From NCBI GenBank assembly GCA_964455525.1, contig CAYVWR010000001.1, positions 248,001 through 312,000 on the forward strand: a stretch of 64,000 nucleotides of DNA, written 5' to 3'. Position 1 is the stretch's first letter. Every line of letters starts with the position of its first letter. The notes under the pieces are model-generated. The model ran no database searches. It saw nothing but the letters and a program-made list of their open reading frames with translations, and had not been told where the DNA came from. Made by a program: the position numbers and the translations under genes. Of the stretch, positions 48,065-57,150 are shown piece after piece. Source of the DNA: JAFDZV01 sp964455525. GTDB lineage: Bacteria > Bacteroidota > Ignavibacteria > OLB7.

Positions 48065-48381
48065 GCATCACACGTTGTCGTATTCTGCGCGATCGCCCTT
48101 CCCGGACCACCCATCGTGGTACGAAAGGGTGATATGCTGCAACGGATGTTATGAGGAACGCACGGCCGCCATACGGTGGTGAGCAGGACGCATCTCCTCC
48201 ACGGCTCGCATCTCTATCCTCCTGTAGCTTCCCCGTCCGCTCTTCCGTTATCGTATATTCCAATCACCCGACGGTTCCAGCTTCAATTCACATCTGGCTT
48301 CCTGACCCACTCATCATGAACAGCGGACAGCTACCCAACCGACAACCTGCTGCCGGGCAGCGGGCAACGACGGACAACATA
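48065..48381. other. Intergenic, start of the following gene uncertain
   Basis: The frame of the PepSY gene is open back to 48151, with an ATG at 48316, but no ribosome site supports an earlier start. Nothing else was recognised. Confidence 0.4.
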
Positions 48382-48978
48382 ATGGCAACCACACCCGAGA
48401 CGTCTTCCACCCCACCCCGGCAGGGAGTACGGCTGCTCCGCGCCTACAGGAAAATTCACCGAACGGTTGGAGTGGCTCTATGCCTCTTCTTTTTCTGTAT
48501 CGCCCTGAGCGGACTGCTTCTGGGCTGGAAAAAACATATGGCCGGCGTGATCCTGCCAAAAACATCGACCGGCGTCTCAAGCGATCTGTCAACATGGCTC
48601 CCCTTCGATAGCCTTCATCAGGTGGCACTTCGCACACTCCGCGACTCCATCTCCCCGGAATTCTCCCCCGAGCTTGAGCGCATTGATGCCCGGCCTCAGA
48701 AGGGAGTGGTGAAATTTGTCTTCCTGAAGCACTTCTGGGAGGTGCAGGTGGATGGGACCACCGGGGCGGTACTGGCGATCAACCGCCGTACATCGGATAT
48801 CATCGAAAACATCCACGACGGTTCCATCCTCGATTTCTGGCTGGATACCGATGATGAACAGATCAAACTTGCCTATACCAGTGTTATGGGGCTGAGTCTG
48901 CTTGGACTGTCGGCGAGCGGCTTCTGGTTATGGTATGGCCCGAAACGCATACGTAGGAAACAGCGGTCGGCGCCCTGA
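48382..48978 (+). CDS. PepSY-associated membrane protein
   Basis: The protein has 198 residues from the ATG at 48382; an ATG at 48316 would add 22 hydrophilic residues. A membrane segment near 28-48 follows YRKIHRTVGVALCLFFF, the usual opening of PepSY_TM proteins. A periplasmic PepSY-like domain reads KFVFLKHFWEVQVDGTTGAVLAINRR. A second span (LAYTSVMGLSLLGLSASGFWLWYGP) ends in a basic tail. Such proteins accompany iron or siderophore uptake or act as protease-associated modules; no receptor gene is adjacent. Confidence 0.9.
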   Translation: MATTPETSSTPPRQGVRLLRAYRKIHRTVGVALCLFFFCIALSGLLLGWKKHMAGVILPKTSTGVSSDLSTWLPFDSLHQVALRTLRDSISPEFSPELERIDARPQKGVVKFVFLKHFWEVQVDGTTGAVLAINRRTSDIIENIHDGSILDFWLDTDDEQIKLAYTSVMGLSLLGLSASGFWLWYGPKRIRRKQRSAP

Positions 48979-49155
48979 GTGTGGCCGATAGCATACAGGG
49001 TCGGCGGCAGAGCATGGGTCCGCCGATGCCCATCCGGTCTGCTCCTGATATGGCGCTCCCCTGGCACATCCCTGTATACACAGCGGGATGCATAGGATCG
49101 CATCGGAGTGCCGCACCACGCGTCGGCAATCGCCGGAGAAGCCTATCCCCCCATG

Positions 49156-49192
49156 AAAAAAGGCTCCGAACAATGGTTTCGGAGCCTTTTTT
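49156..49192. terminator. Bidirectional terminator
   Basis: AAAAAAGGCTCCGAA at 49156-49170 pairs perfectly with TTCGGAGCCTTTTTT at 49178-49192. T-runs lie after the GC stem on both strands. It sits between the convergent PepSY and metallophosphoesterase genes. Confidence 0.95.
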
Positions 49193-49225
49193 CTATAATC
49201 CTGCCTATCTCCCATCCCGGCAGCT

Positions 49226-50203
49226 CTAGGCATACAGCCCTACGGCAAAACGATCGCCCACCTTGAATTGCCCCTTCTGAAGCATCATCACTTCCCCCTT
49301 CAGCGAATCATCGCCGATTTTCAGGCGGATATAATGGAAGGGGCGCAGGGTACCGGTACGATACGCATCGTTCTGGAACGGCCTGGCCGACGAATTATCC
49401 ACCAGGCGCCGTGGCCCGCCGCCGCCGCCGCTGGTGACAAACATCTTATCACCTGCCACAAAGCGCTCATAGGAGTGCACATGACCAGCAAAGTAGAGCC
49501 GTGTCTTGCGCGCGCTCAGGAACGGCTTTGCAAACATCTCGATCACCTCGCGATTGGCGCCAAGGTCGCTATTGGTATAGGGCGGATGATGTGAGGAGAC
49601 GATGATGCCTTGCACAGAGGGATCGGCGTCCAGCTCCTTCAGCCACGCCCCATACTGAGCCTCCTGTTCGCGGACCTGGCTGGAGCGAAGCTGATCGAAA
49701 TTCGAGTTCAGCGACACCAGCGCAAGCGACCCCAGGCGTACCAGAGAATGGGAGCCATCCAGATGCGGGAAGCGGTCGCCATAATTTCTCATGCAACGCG
49801 ACCGGTTCTCTCCATAATCGTGATTGCCCAGAATCGAGTGCACAGGGATATTCTGTTCATTGATCTTGTTCATGCACTGATCAAAGTATGTCCACTGCGC
49901 CTCATCATCACCGGCCACCACCTGATCGCCCAGCATCATCACCATATCGGGATTATCGTCCCCTATCGCGCTGAGAACCGCCTCGCGCTCCTTGTCGTAT
50001 TGCCCACGCCCCATGAAACTAAGCTCGGCAAGGCTGGTTCGCTGTACATCGCCGACGATAGCAATATGTTTTGGATTCAGATTTGCGTTCCATGTGCAGG
50101 CTCGTGCCGGGATCGGCGAAGAACGGATCTCGGATAATACCCGCGTGGCCCCAAGCGAGGACATTGCCAGAGCGGATATGAACTGTCGGCGATTAAGCAT
50201 CAT
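49226..50203 (-). CDS. Exported calcineurin-like metallophosphoesterase
   Basis: The protein has 325 residues; the ATG pair at 50203/50200 follows GAGGAGG. The N-terminus LNRRQFISALAMSSLGATRV has a twin-arginine (Tat)-like motif. Metal-binding motifs occur in order: VGDVQ, MLGDQVV, LGNHDYG, SSHHPPY and GHVHSYERF. This is the purple-acid-phosphatase-like set of the family, acting on phosphomonoesters or diesters. Arg/Gly-rich TSGGGGGPRRL follows. The gene lies 118 bp downstream of the barrel-like protein gene on the same strand, so they may be co-transcribed. Confidence 0.92.
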   Translation of the reverse strand: MMLNRRQFISALAMSSLGATRVLSEIRSSPIPARACTWNANLNPKHIAIVGDVQRTSLAELSFMGRGQYDKEREAVLSAIGDDNPDMVMMLGDQVVAGDDEAQWTYFDQCMNKINEQNIPVHSILGNHDYGENRSRCMRNYGDRFPHLDGSHSLVRLGSLALVSLNSNFDQLRSSQVREQEAQYGAWLKELDADPSVQGIIVSSHHPPYTNSDLGANREVIEMFAKPFLSARKTRLYFAGHVHSYERFVAGDKMFVTSGGGGGPRRLVDNSSARPFQNDAYRTGTLRPFHYIRLKIGDDSLKGEVMMLQKGQFKVGDRFAVGLYA

Positions 50204-50321
50204 CGTTGCACCTCCTCAGTTTGCTCGATACAATCAGAAAATATAGCCACTAAATACGTGCCCCAACGTGAAACCAGGCCCGGGCAATTCAGCAAAAGCG
50301 TACAAAAGTGCGTCGATGTAG

Positions 50322-51656
50322 TTATTCAAGTATACGTTCATCATCCGATTGCAGAAACCCGCCTTTAGTTAGACGTACATCGGATGGTTTTCGCGGATGC
50401 AACTCAAGATGCCCATCCCCATCCCACCAGAACTCTCCAACGATCTCAACCTCCGATCCAACGCGTGGAACCTTGTCGAGATCGCCCTTTGCCTCTGGAA
50501 ACAACTCCACCCGCAGATAACGGACACCGAGTTCATGGGGCATTCTATAGGCATAATCGCCTCGCTTGATCCTATCGAGAACGATACGTTCCCTGTGATT
50601 TAGTAACGTGGAATCGTTCGCGTTATTGCCCAATTGATAGCGTAGCGCCAGGGCGGAATCGAGCAGAACAGCGTTACGCCAGACCTGCATCGACCGTGGA
50701 TTGGCCGAGTCGAGCCGGATATCAAGCGCCGAAACGTTGCCGCTGGCAGCTCGCGATGAGGCGACAACCGTTCCACGGATCACCCCCCGAAACCCTAGCT
50801 CCCGCCAGCCAAATCCCGTATAGGGCTTTATCTCCGTGTTGATGAAGTCCAGATTGCGGTCCAGAATACCAAGAGCCTCGTTCGGCTCCTTGCCAAGCAG
50901 CTCTATGATATCGTGGGCGGTGACAACAAGCGCAGGAACCCAGGGCTGGAGCGCCACATCGCTTCTGGGAGCAAGCGCCACCTCCAGACCCAGTGAGAAG
51001 TTCCAACTGCCGATGCCCTTGTTCCCCTCCCGCAACGGGACCATCCAGGCCACCTGGGCCGCTCCCTGAACCGCATAGATCGGCGTTATCCTGTAGCGAA
51101 GCCCTAGGCTCGGCTCGATGCCGATATACGTCTGGGCCGGCAGACTACGTCCGCGAGGCTGAAAGAATGCGGAGCCGACGCTCAGGCTGAGCGGAAAGAG
51201 AAAGCCAGGATTATAGAGCGGAATGGCGATGGAGCCGCCGATGCCGCCGTTGAACAGAACGCCCACCTCGCCGTTTTCGGCATCCCAGCCAAGCCACCCC
51301 TGCTCACGCACCACATACTGGTTGGCACGGGCAAACAGAAACAGACCGAAATCGGTAAAGCCCGACGGGATGGCAATATTGGCTTCGGCACCAAAGCCCC
51401 CGCCAAGCGCCTGCGTCATATAGGTGCGCCAGCTAGCCCGCCCTGCCACAGTGAACAGGGATCGGGGCCAATACAGCGTGGGATCTTCCGCAAGCCAGTT
51501 CGGGACCACCCCAAGGCGCAATAACGAATCGAGCTGTGCGGTGGTGGGACGGGGAAAGGGAACACCACGATCGTATCGCAGCTCATCGTCATCCTGGGCA
51601 TATGCCAGCACGGCCCCGCAGAGCATCAGCCCAATGCAAATCGATAATCGCCTCAT
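50322..51656 (-). CDS. Exported protein of unknown function, beta-barrel-like
   Basis: The protein has 444 residues from the ATG at 51656, giving a signal peptide (RRLSICIGLMLCGAVLAYAQ) cut near residue 21. Many amphipathic strands with aromatic ends follow (WRTYMTQALGGGFGAEANIA, DFGLFLFARANQYV, YIGIEPSLGLRYRI), which suggests an outer-membrane barrel of about 8-12 strands. The C-terminal 150 residues are less barrel-like and include VGSEVEIVGEFWWDGDGHLELHP. No named family was recognised. It is likely co-transcribed with the metallophosphoesterase gene downstream. Confidence 0.7.
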   Translation of the reverse strand: MRRLSICIGLMLCGAVLAYAQDDDELRYDRGVPFPRPTTAQLDSLLRLGVVPNWLAEDPTLYWPRSLFTVAGRASWRTYMTQALGGGFGAEANIAIPSGFTDFGLFLFARANQYVVREQGWLGWDAENGEVGVLFNGGIGGSIAIPLYNPGFLFPLSLSVGSAFFQPRGRSLPAQTYIGIEPSLGLRYRITPIYAVQGAAQVAWMVPLREGNKGIGSWNFSLGLEVALAPRSDVALQPWVPALVVTAHDIIELLGKEPNEALGILDRNLDFINTEIKPYTGFGWRELGFRGVIRGTVVASSRAASGNVSALDIRLDSANPRSMQVWRNAVLLDSALALRYQLGNNANDSTLLNHRERIVLDRIKRGDYAYRMPHELGVRYLRVELFPEAKGDLDKVPRVGSEVEIVGEFWWDGDGHLELHPRKPSDVRLTKGGFLQSDDERILE

Positions 51657-51793
51657 CGTCTGTCCTGAAAGAGATGAATGTTGCCGGTTCACTGCCAACT
51701 CGAAACTCCTCATCCAATCAAGTGCCGAACCTATATGCCGGAAAAAGCTGCGGGGGTGATGGTGGAAGGAATCAATGGCGAAGAGACCCGGCA

Positions 51794-51830
51794 GGCAGAG
51801 GGCCTTGCATGCGCATGCATTCCCCCTGCC
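51794..51830 (-). terminator. Hairpin after the ABC-F gene with an internal 14-bp palindrome
   Basis: GGCAGAGGG at 51794-51802 pairs with CCCCCTGCC at 51822-51830 (one mismatch) around the perfect palindrome TGCATGCGCATGCA at 51806-51819. It lies 20 bp beyond the stop of the minus-strand ABC-F gene and has no U-tract. Confidence 0.55.
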
Positions 51831-51848
51831 CTATGGTCGTGTAACGGC

Positions 51849-53828
51849 TTAGAGCGACGCTTCTATCTTCTCGATCTCTGCTGAGAGCGTCCCCCATACA
51901 CCATACCGTTCTGCAAGCAGGCGGCTGATCTCGGCAAGCCGCGCCTGCGTCGTACGCGTTTTCTCGGCATTGCCGTAGGTCTCCGGCTGCACCATCGCCG
52001 CCTCGCAGAGCGCCTGCTCCTCCTCCAGCCGTGCGATCTCCGTCTCGACCTTCGCCACCTTCTTCTTCAGATCTTTTGTCGCGGCATACCGGCGGTTGCG
52101 CTGCTCCGCCTCGCTTCGCTTCTTATCCCTGGCCGAAAGCCCATCGGTCGGCTCCACCTTCCCCTTGGTCTCGCTACGCCCCCGGCTGGGACTCATAAAG
52201 ACCTGGTTGATCGTCGAGGTCTTATGGCGCTCCAAGTACTCGTCGATGCCGCCGAGATACTCCTTGATGGAGCCGTTTCTGAACTCAACACACTTTCCAA
52301 CGATGCCGTTCAGAAAGTCACGATCGTGCGAGACCACCACAAGCGCCCCATCAAAAGCGATCATGGCCTGCTTCAGCACATCCTTGCTCGCCATATCAAG
52401 GTGGTTGGTCGGCTCATCAAGCACCAGAAGGTTGACCGGCTCCAGAAGCAGCTTTGCAAGCGCAAGGCGCGACTTCTCGCCGCCGGAGAGCACCCCGACC
52501 GGCTTGAAGACATCATCCCCCTGAAAAAGGAATGTGCCGAGAAGCGAACGAAGCTGTGTTCTGATCTCCCCGGTCGCCACCGAATCCAGCGTCTCCAGCA
52601 CCGTTTGCTTCGGATCGAGATCCTCCGCCTGATGCTGCGCAAAGTAGCCGATCGAGACGTTATGCCCCTCCAGACGCTCCCCCTGCTGATACGATTCAAG
52701 ACCGGCCAGAATACGGCTGAAGGTTGACTTGCCCTCGCCGTTACGTCCCAGAAAGGCAACTTTCTCTCCGCGCTCCAGAGCGAAATCGACGCCCCGCAGC
52801 ACATGGTTCTCGCCATAATATTTATGGATACCCTTCCCTTCCACCACCACACGGCCGCTCCGGGGGGCCGGGGGGAAACGGAAACGAACAGTCGCCCCCT
52901 CGTTTTCCACCGGCTCCATACGCTCCATACGTTCAAGCGCCTTTACACGGGATTGCACCTGGCTGGCCTTGGAAGCTTTATAACGGAACCGATCGATGAA
53001 ACGCTCGGTCTCCAGAATCTCCTTCTGCTGGTTCTCGTATGCTGCCTGCTGCAACTCCCGGCGCGCTTCCCGCTGCTCCAGATAGGTGGAATAATTTCCG
53101 CTATAGACCGTAAGCCGCCTCATCGCCAACTCGAAGATCCTGTTGGTGATCGCATCAAGAAAGGCCCGATCGTGCGAGATAAGCAGAATGCTCCCCTCGT
53201 AGCGCTGGAGATATCCCTCCAGCCAGGTAAGGGACTCGATGTCCAGATGATTGGTAGGCTCATCGAGCATCAGAAGATCGGGACGGCGCAGCAGAAGCTT
53301 GGCAAGCTCGATGCGCATCTGCCAGCCGCCGGAGAATTCACGACAGGGGCGGTTCAGATCATCCGGCAGAAAGCCAAGCCCCATCAGCACCTTTTCCACC
53401 TCGCCGGTGGCGGCAAACCCGTTCATCGCCTCGAACCGATGCTGCAACTCGCCAAGATCGTTCAGCAGGGCATCAAATCCGGGCGAGCCGGACTCCTCTG
53501 CACGACGCCCGATCTCCTCTGCCATGGCCTCGATCTGCTGCTCCATCTCGACCACCTCGCCGAACGCCTTCATAACCTCGTCGCGCACGGAGCTATTGCT
53601 CAGGACGATCCCCTCCTGCGGCAGATACCCGACGATGGCATGCCGACTTGTGCTGATACGCCCGTCGTCCGGCTCCTGGCGTCCGATGAGCGCCTTCATA
53701 AGCGTGGTCTTGCCGGCACCGTTTGCGCCGATAAGGCCGATCCGCTCGCCAGGGCTGATCATAAAATTGACATCGCGGAAGAGATATTCACCGCCGAACT
53801 GTATCCCAAGAGACTGCGCTGCGATCAT
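51849..53828 (-). CDS. ABC-F family ATPase
   Basis: The protein has 659 residues and two complete ATP-binding cassettes without membrane segments. Cassette 1 has Walker A GANGAGKTT near residue 36, signature FSGGWQMR and Walker B LLMLDEPTNHLD. Cassette 2 has GRNGEGKST, signature LSGGEKSR and LLVLDEPTNHLD. A charged linker of about 80 residues joins them, and the C-terminus is a coiled-coil (KKVAKVETEIARLEEEQ) as in Uup/YdiF-type members. ABC-F proteins act on ribosomes, in translation rescue or antibiotic protection; Uup-like ones also touch DNA. No resistance role can be assigned. Confidence 0.95.
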   Translation of the reverse strand: MIAAQSLGIQFGGEYLFRDVNFMISPGERIGLIGANGAGKTTLMKALIGRQEPDDGRISTSRHAIVGYLPQEGIVLSNSSVRDEVMKAFGEVVEMEQQIEAMAEEIGRRAEESGSPGFDALLNDLGELQHRFEAMNGFAATGEVEKVLMGLGFLPDDLNRPCREFSGGWQMRIELAKLLLRRPDLLMLDEPTNHLDIESLTWLEGYLQRYEGSILLISHDRAFLDAITNRIFELAMRRLTVYSGNYSTYLEQREARRELQQAAYENQQKEILETERFIDRFRYKASKASQVQSRVKALERMERMEPVENEGATVRFRFPPAPRSGRVVVEGKGIHKYYGENHVLRGVDFALERGEKVAFLGRNGEGKSTFSRILAGLESYQQGERLEGHNVSIGYFAQHQAEDLDPKQTVLETLDSVATGEIRTQLRSLLGTFLFQGDDVFKPVGVLSGGEKSRLALAKLLLEPVNLLVLDEPTNHLDMASKDVLKQAMIAFDGALVVVSHDRDFLNGIVGKCVEFRNGSIKEYLGGIDEYLERHKTSTINQVFMSPSRGRSETKGKVEPTDGLSARDKKRSEAEQRNRRYAATKDLKKKVAKVETEIARLEEEQALCEAAMVQPETYGNAEKTRTTQARLAEISRLLAERYGVWGTLSAEIEKIEASL

Positions 53829-53987
53829 GATACATCAGAAAGAGAGGAAACCACCTGTACGCCCCGTACTTCCGGGCTGTACGATTGATAGATAAAGATA
53901 GAAAAGGAGCACCGCGTGACCGGTGAAGAAACGTCAAATATGGGCAGAAGATATCATGCTCAGGCTGTGCAACGGCCGTTGTGCCGA

Positions 53988-55283
53988 TCAGAGGTACAGC
54001 GAATTGCGATACTCATCCAGGATAGCCCGCTCTTCTTCATCGTACAACTGGGCAAGCTCCTCGTTCAAGCGCTCGGAATCCTCCGGGGAAAGAACCACCT
54101 GTGGCGTTCCCTGGCACCGGGCCTCAAGGAAACGGATACGATGCGCCGTGGGAGGATGGGTGGCATCAAACCGGGATTCGGCCATCATGCTCACCCTGCG
54201 AACCCGCTCCAGCTCGCGCTCCGGCAGCATTGCCATCTGACGCCGAAGCTCATCGAACAGAGGAAGCCCATCGGGATTGTTGGCCACACGCTGAACGGTA
54301 TAGGCAAAGATGCCTTGATGATAGATGAGCTGGGTGGAACTTATCGCGGCATCCCTCCCACCGACGACCGCCGAAAGATAGTCGGCGAGATATTCCGCAC
54401 GCTGCGAGCTATGGTACAGAAGATGCACAAGCGCGGATATCAGCAACCTGATACCCCAGGCAACCGTGCAGAGCAGAAGGTTCACCGGCAGCATCAGCAA
54501 ACCCGGCATGCCCGATTCGGAACTGAGCAGGCTCTCCGGCAGAACAAGGTGGTACCAGCAGACAAGGGCCTGAATGGCCGAATGAAGGTACAGCCCCCGG
54601 GCCGAATCGCCATTGACCGAGTGGCCGATCTCATGGCCAAGGAGCGCAACCCGCTCGGCATCACTATGAATGACGAAAAACGGAATGCCAAGGGTGAGAT
54701 ATCCCTTCCGCCGCCAACCCAGCACGCCAAACGATGCGTTGAACGCACAGTCGGCCACGATATGGTCCACCTTCTTCGCCCCGAGCGCGTCCGCAACCTC
54801 ATCGACCAGACGATAGAGCGTTGGGAATCTCTCACGCGGCAGCACAGGTGCCGGAGGGGAAGAAATTCTCGGGCGCGCAGCGATTGCGATGCAGGCCGAG
54901 AGCACTCCCAGCACGATCATCACAATATTAGGCCACCCGATGATGATGGTGATAACCCCAACGAGAAAAAACAGAACCGTTACCATATGCACGATCCCGG
55001 CAATACCATAGGCCAGCATCGTAGCAAAAGTCAGCCGGGGACGCAGATCCGCTTCGGCAAGCATTCGCTTGAAAAGCCCCTCGCCCAGACGCGCCCCGAA
55101 CTTCAACTGCAACTCCTCGAACACATTCCGAGGCTCACCCATGATGGAGGGATTCAGGTTCCACCCACAGCCATCGCACCAGGCTGCATAACCGTGATGA
55201 CGGGGAATGCTCTGGCCACAGCCGGGACAGGCCACCGAGCATACCATGCCGTCGGCTAATGATTGTCCGCGCTTCTCCTGCAT
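53988..55283 (-). CDS. M48-family metalloprotease with N-terminal zinc ribbon
   Basis: The protein has 431 residues from the ATG at 55283 (MQEKRGQSLADG); codons upstream to 55346 are not needed for the domain. Residues 15-45 hold two CxxC pairs (CPGCGQ and CDGCGW), a zinc ribbon. Two membrane segments follow (near 95-145). The zinc protease motif HEIGHSVNG lies near residue 214, and the third ligand Glu in RAEYLADYLSA near 300. It differs from the 23280 M48 protein in its zinc ribbon and topology. It is encoded 159 bp downstream of no other gene but precedes the ABC-F gene on the same strand. Confidence 0.92.
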   Translation of the reverse strand: MQEKRGQSLADGMVCSVACPGCGQSIPRHHGYAAWCDGCGWNLNPSIMGEPRNVFEELQLKFGARLGEGLFKRMLAEADLRPRLTFATMLAYGIAGIVHMVTVLFFLVGVITIIIGWPNIVMIVLGVLSACIAIAARPRISSPPAPVLPRERFPTLYRLVDEVADALGAKKVDHIVADCAFNASFGVLGWRRKGYLTLGIPFFVIHSDAERVALLGHEIGHSVNGDSARGLYLHSAIQALVCWYHLVLPESLLSSESGMPGLLMLPVNLLLCTVAWGIRLLISALVHLLYHSSQRAEYLADYLSAVVGGRDAAISSTQLIYHQGIFAYTVQRVANNPDGLPLFDELRRQMAMLPERELERVRRVSMMAESRFDATHPPTAHRIRFLEARCQGTPQVVLSPEDSERLNEELAQLYDEEERAILDEYRNSLYL

Positions 55284-56240
55284 GCTGGAATACACCCATG
55301 ATATGATAAAACGTGCAAGGATACAGGGTTGTACGGTAATGAACAATGGAAATTCCAGAGCAGCTCGCCGCCCCCCAATCGCGGCACATGCGCATGCGCC
55401 CCGTTATGCGGGCAATGGGAGATATGCTACCCCATACATGCTGATTCCCGAAAGATTTCATGCCGGGGCGCAGAAGGATTCCGCTTTTTGTACCACGACA
55501 TGACAAGCCCGGCCGCAATGGCCCTACCTGCTATGGAATTTTCATAACATGGGGCCGAATGCACCATGCGCATTGAATGGCCGCCCATGCTGCCGCACCG
55601 ATTCGGCAGCACCTTGCCCGCCTTATCATCATGCCATATACGGACAATTACGCACCAGGCAATCAGCCATGCCATCGCCATCACTATGTGCCGATGGCCA
55701 CTACAACATTCCATTGCACAGGATTCCATCGCCGATCCCCGACGCGATTTTATACCTGAACTGCCGCCGACTACGGTCGGCTAGTTTGCGAAAGGACTTC
55801 CGATAAAGACAAGCACAAGCCGAATTCGGGCCATTGAATATCTCACAGAACCGGACACGGCCATGCCATCGGCTTATCTCCATAACCACGATGGCCAAAC
55901 CCACATCTCCGCCTGAAGTCGGGGAGCGTCTCCCATTGCCCGACAGACGGACTACAACAGCATGGGGTACACAAAGATGTACTCTCATTACCCTGCATAA
56001 CGGTTGTACCTTTAGTAAAACAGAGAAACAGAATCGTATAGACACCCCCCGCATCGTAGCGCGCAGATCCCAGACCGATCCAGGCAGCGCTCTATCCATA
56101 GATCCAAAATATCGTCAACCATCATCGCTGTACCGGCACGTGTAGCCAGTGCCATGGGACAGGCACGCGATGCCCGCACCGGAAGCAGCACTTGATATTG
56201 TCCGCACACACCCAATTACTCAATCGGAAGGATTACACCA
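55284..56240. other. Long intergenic region carrying copy 1 of a 33-bp dyad element
   Basis: No gene is supported in 957 bp. The only notable feature is the repeated element at 55962-55994, 247 bp before the first 14-Cys gene. Confidence 0.5.
55962..55994 (+). repeat. Copy 1 of dyad element upstream of the 14-Cys genes
   Basis: ATGGGGTACACAAAGATG... shares 23 consecutive bases, then CATTACCCT against CTATTACCCT, with the copy at 56835-56868. The centre is GTACA-CAAAGA-TGTAC. It is a candidate operator, upstream activating site or RNA hairpin. Confidence 0.75.
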
Positions 56241-56660
56241 ATGAACAGCAGAAGAAACTTTCTCCGTTCGTGTATCATCGCTGCATTTCTTATGACAATG
56301 CTGACGGTGATTTCCCAGAACGTATTTGCTCAGGATTTTAAATGCCGTTGCAAGGCCATCCCCATTGTTACCGACAAAAGGGTAGCCTGTGAATTCAAAG
56401 TCTGTGTAAAGACCGGCGGCACCGTCTACTGCGAGGCAGCAATTCCAGGGCAGACAACCAAGCTGCCATGCATCGATGGCGCAACGGTTTTTGTGTACGA
56501 CTGTTTTGGCAAAGAAGTCGCCATCACCGCCGACTGCAAAAAACCCCAGATCATCGCCATCAATGCCAAATGCTGTGTTGCTGCGTGCATCTATGTGAAC
56601 GACGAAGGATGCCCCACAGTACAGTTCACCTATGTTGAGGCGCCGTGCGCCAAGTGCTGA
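56241..56660 (+). CDS. Secreted 14-cysteine protein, copy 1
   Basis: The protein has 139 residues with GGAAGGA eight bases before the ATG. The N-terminus reads SRRNFLRSCIIAAFLM: a twin-arginine-like motif followed by a hydrophobic stretch and a cut after ...VFAQ near residue 31. The mature ~109 residues contain 14 cysteines in the order C-x-C-x12-C-x4-C-x8-C-x12-C-x10-C-x10-C-x11-CC-x3-C-x7-C-x11-C-x2-C, ending APCAKC. The same order recurs in the next gene. The spacing suits either seven disulphides or metal binding. No known family was recognised. A terminator follows at 56682. Confidence 0.85.
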   Translation: MNSRRNFLRSCIIAAFLMTMLTVISQNVFAQDFKCRCKAIPIVTDKRVACEFKVCVKTGGTVYCEAAIPGQTTKLPCIDGATVFVYDCFGKEVAITADCKKPQIIAINAKCCVAACIYVNDEGCPTVQFTYVEAPCAKC

Positions 56661-56681
56661 TATAAGCACACAAGAAGTAGA

Positions 56682-56724
56682 AGAGAAGGCGCCCGGCATG
56701 GGACATGCTGGCGCCTTCTCTTAT
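56682..56724 (+). terminator. Terminator of 14-Cys gene copy 1
   Basis: AGAGAAGGCGCC at 56682-56693 pairs perfectly with GGCGCCTTCTCT at 56710-56721, followed by TTATG. The loop holds CGGCATGGGACATGCT, part of a motif shared with the 3' flank of copy 2. Confidence 0.8.
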
Positions 56725-56834
56725 GTACATCCAACGAACATGCTGCCTGTCCCGTTACTATTTCATCGTAAAAATATTTTACCGGACATCCGCACCATCC
56801 CGGCATCTGCCAGCATCACAGCACCCCAATAATA

Positions 56835-56868
56835 ATGGGGTACACAAAGATGTACTCCCTATTACCCT
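56835..56868 (+). repeat. Copy 2 of dyad element upstream of the 14-Cys genes
   Basis: Same sequence as 55962-55994 over 23 bases and again at ATTACCCT. In this copy the arms extend: TAATGGGGTACA on the left matches TGTACTCCCTATTA on the right with two small bulges, so it can fold into a long hairpin. It starts 316 bp before the second 14-Cys gene. Confidence 0.75.
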
Positions 56869-56880
56869 ATCGGGGGGGTT

Positions 56881-56899
56881 ATGTTAATACTATTAACAT
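56881..56899. promoter_or_regulatory. Perfect 19-bp palindrome ATGTTAATA-C-TATTAACAT
   Basis: Two 9-bp arms meet at a single central C. It lies 12 bp after dyad copy 2 and 251 bp before the second 14-Cys gene. A perfect AT-rich odd-length palindrome of this size is a strong candidate for a dimeric repressor site. Copy 1 has no equivalent. Confidence 0.65.
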
Positions 56900-57150
56900 G
56901 ATGATGGCGGCACCGACTTGATGCCATATCCAACCTACATCGCACGTTCCGGCACAGTATCCCTGATAAGTTGCACGGCGGCCAATGCATGCCAGACCGT
57001 ATACGATACCCTACATTCGGAGACTCACGGTGAATCGAAAATTCCGATAAGAATCGGCGTTACGGGACATACGCACGAAACTTACCGGACTATCGTGAAT
57101 CCGTCCAGGATCTCAAACATCCATACACTCAATCCAAACAGGATCAACTC

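Larger units (their letters stand above)
56661..57150. other. Region between the paralogues with palindromes
   Basis: It contains the terminator of copy 1, dyad copy 2 (56835-56868) and the 19-bp palindrome (56881-56899). No gene is supported in the 490 bp. Confidence 0.6.

Noticed and set aside
52803..53888. 361-codon plus-strand open frame
   Set aside because: It is the shadow of the ABC-F gene; both Walker motifs are on the minus strand.
53916..55259. 447-codon plus-strand open frame
   Set aside because: It is antisense to the M48 protease with HEIGH motif; the composition (Arg, His, Gln rich) is that of a shadow frame.
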